From contig OX327683.1 in assembly GCA_946807835.1 (NCBI GenBank), forward strand, positions 31,121,001 through 31,185,000: a stretch of DNA of 64,000 bases, given 5' to 3'. Shown here in pieces: positions 28,024 to 38,488 of the stretch. Numbering within the stretch: the first letter of the stretch is position 1; every line of letters starts with the position of its first letter. The DNA is from Ailanthus altissimus. Its lineage: Eukaryota; Streptophyta; Magnoliopsida; Sapindales; Simaroubaceae. A model generated the notes under the pieces. The model was not told the DNA's origin. It saw nothing but the letters and a program-made list of their open reading frames with translations, and made no database searches. A program made the position numbers and the translations under genes.

Positions 28024-30113
28024 TGTTGGAGCTGGTGCTCACGTGCCATTTCAATATTGTATAAATATTAATTGTTAATATTTATACAATAAATATTTCG
28101 AATAAAGATTGTTAATATCATGTTCATATGGTAGAATGCTTGTAACATTATAGACATTGTATGATCTAAAAGAGTTCAGATCTGATCTAAAAGAGTTTAG
28201 ATTAGTATTAATAGTTAGTAAAGCTGAGAGTTATAAATACTAAGAGTTAACACTGTTAAGGGTTAACAGGTTATAAAAGTCAGCGAGTTCTAAAGAGTTA
28301 GAACCTTATTTATAATGGGACAAAGACCTGAGAGCATACTTGTAATGATATAGATGCAAAGAGTTGCAATGAGTGTTAAGAAATATCATTATGTAAGTGT
28401 ATCTTAAAGATAATGTTCCTGATCTATAATCACCAATGCTGGTCTATCGGTGATTCACTTTATATAGATTAGTGTATGTCTATATCTGACTGGTTCAGAT
28501 GGTTGTTCTTAACTGACCATAAGCTTAGAGCTTGTATAGGCATGTGGGTATCCAGTCAGGACTGAATACTGAACAGACTCATGAGGACCCCAATAGATAT
28601 CCTATGAAACCGTTAAAGGAAGGTTCTCTCGAGTTGAGTAGTATTCGTGGTCCTTTGACCTGAGCGCCATAGTGGTCTTGTGAGTGATCCATCATGCTTT
28701 GGTTCCACATATGTCAGAGACCTTTCATGGTCTGACCGCTATGTGTTGCTGGGTATGGTCCGATGCTCATGGAGTCCGGTGTGCGTAAATACGGGATCCA
28801 TCAGCTTACATAGGTAAGTTGTATATTGATGCTTCGAGATTGTATTTCATAAAGTCTTGTGGCCACAAGCATAAACCCGAAAAAAGAGTTTTCCACAGGG
28901 TTAAACAATATAGCAAAAGTGTTTGCGTATATTATTTATCGAAATACGAATCTGGAGATAAATTCATAGACGTGCGTATGGGGATTTGACGGTGTTGATC
29001 TATATCTTCGCACTGTCAAGGTATAATTGATGGAAGGATTATACGTATATGTTATGACCTCAACTTATATGGTTTGACACGCTGATTTGTAATATTTGTA
29101 ACGTGTGGGTGGGGCATCGATTACGGATTAATGGAATAGTTTCATTTGACAAATCGGGTATAAACCTAGAGAGTTCCAATATGAAATGTACTCTTTGAGC
29201 ACTTGGGTAGTGTACCGTATTAAATTGTTCAATACAGTATAATTCAGCAATTTACTAAGGTTAAGTTAACTAAAGTATATGGTTAAATGGTGGGACCCAC
29301 TTTTGGTTAACTTGGTAACCTAGTAAGGATATAAAAGTAATTTCACTTTATGATTATTTAATTGTTTAATAATAAAAATAAATACTTATTTATTTAATTG
29401 TTAAATAAATGATTTAACTTAACTATGGTTAAAGGTTAACCATAAGGTTAAGTTAGTTAACTTTACTTAATGGTTAAGTAAAGGTTAACCTAACTATGGT
29501 TAAGTTAGTTAATTATGGTTATAATATTAAATATTTATTAACTTAAGGGTTAAGTTAAAATAATCTAACTAAAATTAAATGTTAACTAAGGTTAGGTTAA
29601 GCCAAATGAAATGCAAATGAAATTCAAATTAGTTTGGAATTTATGCATTAGTATATAAAGAGAAATGAAATTCAAAATTCATAAGTTTTTAGTTTATAGG
29701 TTTTGCATTTTTGGGAGCTATTTCAATTTAAGAAATTGAAATTATTTGTTTTGTGTTTTAAGTGTTAGAACAACAAAACAAATTGAATTAATGGTTACTA
29801 AATGTAATAACTAAAAAGGATATTTGTTTTATTTATTCAAGAGTTGAATAAAAGGAAAAACAAAATTGATTAAGTTAAAGAGTTTAACTTTGAATTATGT
29901 TTAAGAGTTAAACAAAGATGCTGGATTAATAAACTGCTATTCTAGACAATCAAACTCACCCTTATTGATTGCTAGAATTGATCAAAGATTCATTTCATGG
30001 TGGACTTCAAACAAATTAATCCAAAGGCTTCATGGGTGATATTTTCTCAATCTCGATTTTCAGTTTAATAAATATGTTATTTATGTATTCATTGTATCTA
30101 ATCATCCGCTGTG

Positions 30114-30155
<42 letters not shown>

Positions 30156-30226
30156 ATATGTATGTTTGTTGTATGATGAACACAACCCACATGCAAGCAC
30201 CCCAGTAATTGTACAACACCCCAACA
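28024..30226 (+). mobile_element. Solo LTR, ~2.2 kb, with exact target duplication
   Basis: Begins 'TGTTGGAGCTGG' and ends 'ACCCCAACA', the TG...CA type of end with a short inverted TGTTGG/CCAACA. It is flanked by the exact 5-bp duplication GAAAC (28019-28023 and 30227-30231). It interrupts the gag of the gypsy element: gag reading stops at 30232 and resumes at 28018. It has no internal direct repeats at its ends and no coding region, so it is best read as a solo LTR left by recombination between two LTRs. A related copy lies at 58950-61196. Orientation is by analogy with that copy. Confidence 0.85.
30119..30153. repeat. (TA)n microsatellite
   Basis: About 17 AT/TA dinucleotides inside the solo LTR near its right end. 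Confidence 0.95.
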
Positions 30227-30231
30227 GAAAC

Positions 30232-31232
30232 TCCTTGGTGCCCCCACCTTTGCTGTGATTGGGTCTCAAATGCTTGAACTTGTTTGAGTCACCCTTGTGG
30301 TAATCCATGAGCGTTTTTGTCAATGTTTGAGCGTCGGATATTATGGTTATCTCGCGCTGCTTTAACTCATTGGACGCCCATGTTTGCAACTTGTCCAGGA
30401 AATTGAATAACAAGTCCTCCTCGCTCATATTGGAAATTTGGAGCATTAATAGGAAGTACTCCTCGACGTATTCGTTGATGGACTTAGTTTGTTTTAATTC
30501 CTTTAACCGCTTTTGAGCATTGTGCGCCACATTCTCCGGATAAAACTAGCGCTTCAACTCCCGTTGCAATTTTGCTCAGGTGTTGATTATGCAGGTACCC
30601 TTGCGTATCTCCTCGCTTTTCCTGCGCTACCATAGAATTGCATGATAGGAAAGATATAAGGTCGGGGTATTTACCTTGTCTTCATCCCGCACGCCCATAG
30701 CGTCGAAGTATTTTTCCATCTGCCAAAAATAGTTATCGAGCTCCTTGGCGTTTCGCTTACCGCTGAACTCCTTCAATTTAGGAGCCTCGACTCTTGGCAC
30801 CCCTTGAACAGCAACAAACCCATTCGCCACTGCTCGCTTGCACAGCACCACGTCCTCCTTAACAGCGTCAAAACCTATACGCAACTCCTCCACTTAGGTT
30901 TGAACTTTGTCAATGGTGATGTATACCTTCTCTTGAAAAGTCTTGATCTAATCACGCTGTCGATTAGCGTAACTCTCGATGGATATGTTGATGAGGAAGC
31001 GCAGCTTGTTCCCTTGAGTGTCGAGTCCCACCTCGAGCTTCTCCACTTGCTGCTCCAACTCCCCAAGATGATCCGTCGCCTTTTCCACAACGCCACCAAG
31101 TGTTTTCACCATGTTCCCGAACTCATGGCCTGGATCGACAAACTTATCATGAGGTACACTTCCGTGCCTCTTAACTTTAGGGTTCCAACCCTTCTCTTCA
31201 GTCAAATCCGACGGCATGACGTCTTTCTCCAT
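30232..31232 (-). pseudogene. Gypsy Gag fragment
   Basis: Starts at an ATG (31230-31232) right after the primer-binding site and reads in several frames: 'MEKDVMPSDLTEEKG', '[18 protein letters not shown]', '[18 protein letters not shown]', '[16 protein letters not shown]', 'MEKYFDAMGVRDEDKVN', '[17 protein letters not shown]'. These match the Gag of 44136 onward closely. Stops near 30895 and 30545 and frame changes show it is not functional. Confidence 0.85.
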
Positions 31233-31256
31233 CTTTGAACCTACTCTGATACTAAA

Positions 31257-31734
31257 TGTCATAGACCTTTTGAGAATCGTACGGTCTTAGACGCATTGCG
31301 TGCTAAGAAGCCGAGAAAATCACACAAAGAAGAGAAAATACGCACACAACTGTTTGCAAGAATGCTCTCTATATTGCTGAAGAGAAATACAAGCTATGAG
31401 ATGAATTATACAAGTGAGGGTCTCCCCTTTCTATACTAGCAACCATATATAATCGACGACTGAAATCTAAATGATCTAACGGTATATATACAAGATAGAA
31501 TAATATGCTCTAAAATATTTTTAGATGTCATCACATATTCTTTGAAATATTCATTTTTTAATTAAGGTTAACAACCCTAATAAGTTGCGGACTTGACCTG
31601 ATTCTTCTCTCGTGTCAGCAGATCTTCTAAAAATTTCGACTCGCGATCCATTCCAACAACCTATAAGGCCTTTAAAATTTTTTGTTATACATCAAGTGTT
31701 CAAAAAAATACTTAAAAATATTTGGGACGTGACA
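31257..31734 (-). repeat. 5' LTR of the 26-31.7 kb gypsy element
   Basis: On the minus strand it begins 'TGTCACGTCCCAAATA' at 31734 and ends '...TATGACA' at 31257, followed by 'TTTAGTATCAGAGTAGG' (31256-31240), a primer-binding site complementary to initiator Met tRNA with small changes. Confidence 0.88.
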
Positions 31735-33449
31735 CTTGACATGCTGTATATTGTACTGCATTATTGAAGTTAATATTAAACGAGTCTTGTTGGTTTATTT
31801 TATGATAAGAGGCATTTTGTTTCCTTGAATGGGCTTCAGTTTTGCTCTCTTTTAAAAGATAGACTCTTTGCTTTTTCTTGTAACTTGTTGCTCTTATCCT
31901 GGTAAAAAAAAATTTAGGAGCACAACTTGGGCAGCGTGTGCCTTCGAAAGCCTCCACACTCCAGATAGGAACGTCTCATCTTTTGCAATGTAACTTAGAT
32001 ACGAACAAAGTTTGGAATTGACTCAATGTAAAGTAAGTTTTACAGTAAATAAAGACCATCTTGACGTTGATGGGGAGAGACTATTACCAGATGATGAATT
32101 TAAGAATCTTGGCAATACATTCAAAGAGCTTGGATTTTGCATGATGGAGCTAGGGCTGTGTCTTGCGCAAATATGTGATAGGGCTATTGGAGGGCAAGGG
32201 CTGGAATCATGCACGGCAAAAGGGCGCCTTATACATTATCATTCAACACTAGATAGCATTGCTCCAAAAGAAGCTGGTAGAAAAGGGCAAGGAACAACGC
32301 ATAAGGAGTGAGCAGAAATAGATGGATTGCACTAATGTGGATAGAAATGGTAATGATGTTGGATTTTGTGGAACCCGTTCTGATCTATGGCAGCAATGGC
32401 ATTATGATTACAGTGTCTTCACTGTATTGACAGATCCCTTGTTCATGCATTCGTCTTATTTACCTGAAAATACTGGCAAAGATAATTATGAATTAACTTG
32501 TGATCGAGAATGCCCAGACCCGAGTGGGTATACTTATTTACAAATTCTTGATCCCAAACAGAAAACGGTTCAAATGGTGAAGTCCTCTTGTGAAAGTTTC
32601 ATAATTCAGGCTGGAGAATCAGCTGATATCTTATCCAAAGGGAAGCTTTGCTCAACTCTTCATTGTGTTTCTAGATCAGCAAAGTTGGAAATTTTAAGCA
32701 GAGAAACTTTTGTTGTGTTTTTGCAACCGGTATGGAACAAGACCTTCTCAATTTCTGATTATCCAATTGAAAACTGAAACTTAGCCGATCAGGATTCTGG
32801 AGTTGCTGATGATGAAAATCATCCTGATAGGAAATTCTAATAAATTAGCTGAAGAAATTCAGAAATTGATTCCACCACCTTTGTTGAGATCGAAGGATGG
32901 GTGACTTTTGCGATACAACAAAGCAGTACTACGGTGGTGGTGGTCTACAATCTAATAGATAAACAGCTCCTCAGATTTCTATTTGCTGCATGTCTGCAGT
33001 TCTCGGTAAAAGCTTCTTCAATACCTATTATGTGATCCTGTTGCTTAGCATCTTTCAATCAGATATTTAACATTAAATTGTTTTCCTTATTAAATCTCAC
33101 TGACTTGTCATTTCTCTCCGATTGCATTTAGGGATTGGTAAAATTACGCATAAATTCACTAAAATTCGCTTATATTAAGAAGAATTTGATAAAGTTTAAA
33201 ATAAATTTATTATGAGTTTTATATACAAAATAAAATCCACAACGAATTTAGTATAGATATAAATTTGATAAAAAATTTATAAATACTCACAACGAGTATC
33301 AACATATACTACAGTTTTAAAAAAAATGAAAATATAAGTTTTTTTTTTTGCATTTGTTTTTAACCCACATCAAAAAGTTTATATTTGATTTAACGTTGCT
33401 CATACCATTTAATAAAAAATCAATAAAATTAGTTTAAAATGATTAAGAT

Positions 33450-34710
33450 TGTAATTAAAAATAAAATTATAGCATTTAACGTAATTAAAATTAAAATTTG
33501 AATATTTAATATTTAACGTAATTGAAATTGAATTTAGAATTATAATATTTAATGTAATTGAAATTGTAATTATAATTTGAATTAAAAATTTAACATAATT
33601 GAAATTGAAAATAAAATTAGATTTTGAATGATAACATTTAATGTAATTGAAATTGAAATTGGATTTAAAATTATAAACACAATTGGAATTGAAATTAGAA
33701 TTATAACATTTTATGTAATTAAAATTAGATTGGAATTAAAATATTTAATGTAATTGAAATTAGATTTAGAATGCTGATGAAAACACCTGATCCCAGCTAC
33801 AAAAGAAGCTTACATGCGTTCGCCTAAACGTAAGGGCGCCTTAGTCTTCCTTTGAAGTTAAATTATATTTGAAATTATAATATTTAACGTAATTATAATT
33901 ATAATATTTTAACATAATTAAAATTAGAATTAGAATTAGAATTAGAATTAGAATTATAATAATTAATATTGAAATTATAATTATAATGATAACATTTAAC
34001 GTAATTGAAATCGAAATTGAATTTGGAGTTATGACATTTAACGTCATTAAAATTAAAATTGGATTTAAAATTATGACATTTAACATAATTGAATTCGAAA
34101 TTAGAATTAGAATTATAATATTTAATGTAATTGAAATAAAAATTAGATTTAAAATAATAATATTTAACATAATTGAAATCAAAATTACAATTGAAATTAT
34201 AATATTTAACGTAACTGAAATTAATATTAGAATCAAAATTACAACATCTAATGTAATTAAAATAGAAATTTGAATTTGAATTATAACAGTTAATGTAATT
34301 AAAATTGAAATTAGATTTTAAAATTATAACATTTAATGTAATTAAAATTAAAAATTAGAATTGAAATTATAAAATTTAATGTAATTAAAATGGAAATTAA
34401 ATTTAGAATTATAACATTTAACATAATTAAAATTAAAATTAGAATTAGAATTATAATATTTTAACGTAATTGAAATAAAAATTGGAATATGAATTATAAT
34501 ATTTAACGTATTTGAAATCGAAATTGGATTTGAAGTTATATCTTTAACGTAATTGTAATTAAAATTGGATTTAGAATTATAACATTTAACGTAATTGAAA
34601 TTAAAATTAAAATATTTAACATAATTAAAATTAGATTTAAAATTATAACATTTAATGTAAATAAAATTAAAATATAACATTTAATGTAAATAAAATTAAA
34701 ATTAATAATA
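33450..34710. repeat. AT-rich minisatellite array 2, ~42-bp unit
   Basis: About 28-30 diverged copies of the same ~42-bp unit as array 1 ('CATTTAACGTAATTGAAATT' and following). Divergence between units is high but the 'TTTAAYGTAATT' block recurs at the same spacing. Open frames on both strands here (33841-34236 minus, 33986-34273 plus, 34348-34680 minus) are translations of the repeat. An 80-bp GC-richer segment interrupts the array at about 33772-33853. Confidence 0.9.
33772..33853. other. Non-repetitive insert inside minisatellite array 2
   Basis: About 80 bp including 'CACCTGATCCCAGCTAC' and 'CGTAAGGGCGCCTTAG' break the array; repeat units resume on both sides. The composition is quite unlike the array. 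No clear target duplication flanks it and the origin is unknown. Confidence 0.7.
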
Positions 34711-37190
34711 TTTTAATTGATATATTTTATGAATTTTTAATTAAATTAAAGTTATAATTTTATTTTTATTATATTAATTTAATCTCACTTAAAATCTATA
34801 GATAATTTATTGTGGATTTGGTATTGAGTACATATTCACTAGTACAAGTTTAATAATGAAATTTTAAACTCGCAACGAATTTAGAAAGAATTTGATATTT
34901 TATTTTTTAAGTAAATGCGAATACGAATTTAGAAATATTCATCACAAACTCGATCTACTACCATCCTTAATTGCATCATGCTTGTGGAGAGGACCTTAAT
35001 TAATTACATAAGATTATGGTTTTGAATATTAAGAAAGCACTTAACCATAACCATAAGATTATGGTTTTTGCTGGGATAGGAATTCTCGAATCAGATGGGC
35101 TTAATCATTGTTGCTATCTCTAAAATGCTTCTATTCACTAGTTTTAATTTCCTGATGCAAGTTCGGGTAATTTTTGTGCTTTTTAAAATTTACGCTGAAT
35201 ATTTACACTAGACTTCAATCATAAAGTAACTGCAAAAAAAGTTGAATTTTCATGGAAAAACAGTGGTCCATAGTCGGTTTGGAGCGCTTGGCAAATGAAG
35301 CTCAATATTCATTTGTTGATCCCCACATAATTTCTCTCCGTTTTATTGAATTATTTAAGTAAAGTAATCTCTGATCAATCTTAAAAATATTTAGTGCAAT
35401 CACTAATCTGCAGCTGTTTGCCTTTGCCAGTGTCATACTGATCATGCTATGGTACATTGCCCTGGCAAGCCCGATTGGTCGTTGATTTTGTTGTCATATA
35501 TTAAACCTGGACCTAACTCACTGGAGTGAATGCCTCATCTTCAACCCTTTCTGAAAATGACTCAAAACGAACCAGTACTCCACATTTTTTGCCAACTTCA
35601 AATGAACTTGTTTTATCTGGTTCACTCTTTTGCCCTAGAAGATATCTGGTTGAACATGTATCGTTGTTGTTGAGGGGTAAATTAGAGCACACAATCTGCA
35701 AATTTTGGCTACGGAAACAGGAAGAGGGCATTCACTTAAGTGAGTTAGATGGCTAATTATTAGCAACAATTGCATCTTGCAATTGTGTTAAAATGGCTTA
35801 CTATTAGCCGAAGGCTGCTTGTGCAGTGATGAGGACAGGTTTTTTATAATGCTTGCGGGTGCATCTTGGGCTTTTGTTATTGGGGTTGTTGAAGTCTGCG
35901 TAGTTTAGAGCTAATGGTCTTGCTTCCCGAGTACAGGAAGAGAATCTCTCTGTACTAAAAAAAAAAATTAAATAAATAACTGGTTGGTAAAATAAACTGT
36001 AACCACTCTATGTCAATCTGTTTCAACTAAAGATGCCATTACATGAATGTGTAGGACTGGTCAGTAAAATTAAACGATCTTTATACTGTTCTGACCATGG
36101 AAGAGTACTCAGCAATGAACTCTTAGAACTTTTAAAACTTATACCCAATTTTATCTTTTACGTTGAGTAAAGCTGAACAACACAAATTAGCTGCAGACCA
36201 GTGTTGAAAAAAGACTAACTATAGTATCGGGTGAAGCAGCAATAGACCTAAAGAATGATTAGTAATTTGTTGAGGAAAGTGGCTTTATGTGTTAAATTTG
36301 AGTAGTGTTTACAGTTATACAAGCAGAGGGCAAACAAGAGTGGCAATCATCTGCTGATTGGAGCTCGTAATGCAATGCTGTAGAAGTGCTTGATGAATCG
36401 CTGTTCTTAGCCCAGAAGGGGGCGAATCCCTGCATGGGCTGGAATATAGCGTTGGCCCGATACATCACTGTTTGTCATCTTGGACTTGGTGGGTGGTGTC
36501 CTTCTCATTGTCAAGACAACACACCATGTCAAAAGGAAACCAACAAAAACCTTGTTAGCGTGGGTCCTTTCATCTGCATTCTTACTCTGACTGCCTCCTT
36601 TTAACTTTACAAGTTTTTAAATTGTTCATGAGGTAATTATAATACAAAGACGTTCATGGATGTTGATCTGTCAAAAGTTGAATTCTTACGAGATTCGAAT
36701 AAATTTTTTTATTAAAGAAAAAAAGAACGAAAAATTTACCTCTACGGAGGTAAATGTAATGGTATTGGAAACTCACAAAATTCGAGATTTCACTACCATA
36801 AGGTTTAAATACTATTCATTGGAAATCACATTGGCAACAAAATTGTAAAGGTGGGTATGAGAATCATGGTACTCTTTTTCTTATTTCAGACTTTCAGTGA
36901 AGAATTCCTGATATCGTCTACAATCCAAAAGGTATTTTATTAAAAATAAATAAATTAAATTGAATAAACAATTTAATATATGATCGGAACGGAACAACTA
37001 ATAAATTTATGGAAGCACGGGATATGGGTAAGTTGGGGTGTATGTGTATTCTGAGGCAGAGGTGTGATGTGTGGGTGGGGCTGGGGCTTCGAACATCCAA
37101 CTTGAAAAGGAATGTCTCCTACAAGTGACGTCACTTTCATTCTAAGAATTTCTCATCGCTGAACTAAATATCTAAATCAAATTTGAAAGT

Positions 37191-37212
37191 GGGGGGAGGG
37201 GAGGGGAGGGGG
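37191..37212 (+). other. G-run tract, potential G-quadruplex
   Basis: Reads GGGGGG-A-GGGG-A-GGGG-A-GGGGG: four runs of at least four G separated by single A, which fits the canonical intramolecular quadruplex pattern. It lies about 1.3 kb upstream of the FORKED-like start codon. Confidence 0.8.
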
Positions 37213-38285
37213 CCATATAGAAGAAGAATGTTAACGCAGATGGGAAAATGAAAGGTGAGATGATAGATTTTGATAAAAAAGAGGCAAAGGGAATAAAGGG
37301 TCTCCCTTTCACCAGTGGGGTCATATCATCACTCATCTATAAGTAAGAAAACAAAAAGAGAAAGCTGTTCTGTTTCCCTTCGTTTCTATTCACCTTTGAG
37401 CTTTCAATTTTGGGTCAGAAAATAATTATTACTTAAAAAAAAAAGATTACACACCACAAGTCTTTACAAATGGATTATGGGATCGGGATGGGAGGGAAGG
37501 TGAAATAAAAAAAAAAAAAAAGGAGATGATGACGTATTCACGCACGCGTATTTTAGTAGTAGGGTGGTTGTGTTTCCTTTTGGGTTTTGGCTTAGGTGAG
37601 TCTCCATTCAACGAGCAGCCTTGTGTCCCAAACTCTACTACCAAACTGATTCAGCTTGAATTTGTCTTCATCTATAGACATGTCGGCCTTGGACGTTGCC
37701 GAGACATTAGACATGTTACAAACACGATCATTTTTGTTGTGTTATGTGAAATTATACGGAGAAAATAATTTTAAAGCTCTTGTATCATCGCATATATTCA
37801 ACATGTTCTTGTTTATGGTTGATCCCAATTTAATAGTTGCGCAACGATTTGATATTAGCAGCAAGATTCAAGAAGTGAATTCTAGGCAGCTATTTGTATT
37901 GAAAAGTGTGAGATGTTATTTAAAGAGAAATCTTTATTCATTTTTTGGAGTGCTTTCAAGTGAGCATATGGGTTTGCCCACATGCTTAAAGACACTTTTT
38001 TTTAGTAAAAAAAAAGCAGTTCTCTTGTTATTGGCATGGGAATCATGAAAATGAAGCAAGAAATTAGTGATTCCAAAGAAGAACACAGGGCAACTTTTTT
38101 TGTTCTTTATGTGGGTGAAGACAATAACACAAAGCAGCTGAAGATCTACCTTAGCAGTCAACTAATTGATATCAGCGTAAAGCTTTCTTCTGAAATGTTA
38201 ATGTCGTAATTAAATTACTTCATCACAAAGCCATTTATTTATAAAAACTTGGAAGAAAAAAAAAGTGGGGCCCCACGAGTAATGC

Positions 38286-38291
38286 CACGTG
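38286..38291 (+). promoter_or_regulatory. G-box (CACGTG) upstream of the FORKED-like gene
   Basis: The palindrome CACGTG in 'GCCACGTGTC' lies about 120 bp upstream of the TATA box. It is a bHLH/bZIP binding core in plant promoters. Function here is inferred from position only. Confidence 0.5.
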
Positions 38292-38403
38292 TCAATAGAA
38301 AGGTACGTGATCACATGGCTATTGACCATAGTCTGAATCTACTTTAGTCACTAATTGATCAGAGCTATTTCCAAAACGAGCCAAAACAAGTAACAAACCC
38401 CTC

Positions 38404-38411
38404 TTTATATA
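38404..38411 (+). promoter_or_regulatory. TATA box of the FORKED-like gene
   Basis: 'TTTATATA' in 'CTCTTTATATACAACC', 78 bp before the ATG at 38489. This would place the transcript start near 38435 and give a 5' UTR of about 50 nt. Confidence 0.6.
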
Positions 38412-38488
38412 CAACCCCTCACTAGAATTCAAAGAATCCACTTACCATAAACACTAAACACTTTTGCCTTTCACAGTTCACACAAATA

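Larger units (their letters stand above)
26122..31734 (-). mobile_element. Ty3/gypsy chromovirus relic, internally deleted and split
   Basis: A minus-strand LTR retrotransposon of the same family as the element at 43642-49276. In its own orientation: 5' LTR 31257-31734; a Met-tRNA primer-binding site next to it; Gag from ATG at 31232 ('MEKDVMPSDLTEEKG') to about 30232; a foreign solo LTR (28024-30226); the rest of Gag and protease (27092-28018, with 'VLIDTGTTHNFI'); then a direct join from the start of RT to the integrase C-terminus (about 27075); the chromodomain remnant (about 26600-26680, 'EYFIKWKEVLD'); and the 3' LTR 26122-26598. About 2 kb coding for RT, RNase H and most of integrase is gone compared with the sister copy. 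Flanking 5-mers (CCTAG, CTTGA) do not match, so the target duplication is lost or the ends are eroded. Confidence 0.88.
25794..32962 (+). pseudogene. 2-oxoglutarate/Fe(II) oxygenase-superfamily gene, broken
   Basis: This is a two-exon relic of a plant 2OG-Fe(II) oxygenase-superfamily protein of unknown substrate. Exon 1 (25794-26065) starts 'MAETEILEFYELNYSDMKLL', has an in-frame TAG at 25854 and a frameshift with TAA at 25998, then recovers as 'KLLLLARKLALLNPDDCKR' up to donor GT at 26066. Exon 2 starts at 31918 after 'TTTAG' with 'EHNLGS', the same phase. It continues through a frameshift near 31936-31955, a TAA at 31991, 'DEFKNLGNTFKELGF', 'GRLIHYHSTLD', a stop and frame change at 32309, then 'LWQQWHYDYSVFTVLTD' (the H-x-D iron ligands), 'ESADILSKGKLCSTLHCV' and 'SRETFVVFLQPVWNKTFS'. 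The C-terminal end 'TKQYYGGGGLQSNR' stops at 32962 after more frame changes. The 5.85 kb intron is mostly the gypsy element 26122-31734. Several lesions in both exons make a sequencing artefact unlikely. Confidence 0.85.
33129..34969. mobile_element. hAT-like non-autonomous element carrying a minisatellite
   Basis: Left end 'TAGGGATTGGTA' (33129) and right end 'CTACCATCCTTA' (ending 34969) form a short imperfect terminal inverted repeat. They are flanked by an 8-bp direct repeat, ATTGCATT (33121-33128) and ATTGCATC (34970-34977), with one mismatch. An 8-bp duplication and 'TAGGGATGG' type ends are the hAT signature. Both subterminal zones share 'ACAACGAATTTAG'/'GCAACGAATTTAG' blocks. The centre is the 42-bp-unit array; no transposase is present. 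Confidence 0.65.
34978..38400. other. Intergenic DNA, no supported gene
   Basis: Open frames at 35526-35756 (+), 36386-36604 (+), 37526-37768 (+) and 37656-38048 (+) do not resemble any protein I recognise and lack supporting splice or start context. A G-run tract lies at 37191-37212 and A/T runs near 37432-37443. The last few hundred bases are the promoter of the FORKED-like gene. Confidence 0.5.

Noticed and set aside
30804..31238. 144-codon open frame on + at 30.8-31.2 kb
   Set aside because: Antisense to the gag remnant of the minus-strand gypsy element.
26117..31739. 5-bp target duplication for the 26-31.7 kb gypsy element
   Set aside because: The flanks CCTAG and CTTGA do not match beyond chance, and the 3' LTR is eroded.
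33841..34680. Open frames on both strands inside minisatellite array 2
   Set aside because: They are translations of a 42-bp repeat (14-residue periodic peptides), open only because the unit length is divisible by three and lacks stops in those frames.
35526..35756. 76-codon open frame after the array-carrying element, exon-like in composition
   Set aside because: I considered it as a detached exon of the oxygenase pseudogene, but that gene's C-terminal end is already found at 32918-32962, and I see no family match.
37656..38048. 130-codon open frame upstream of the FORKED-like gene
   Set aside because: No recognisable motif, low-complexity AT-rich codons, no splice context; could not be supported as a gene.
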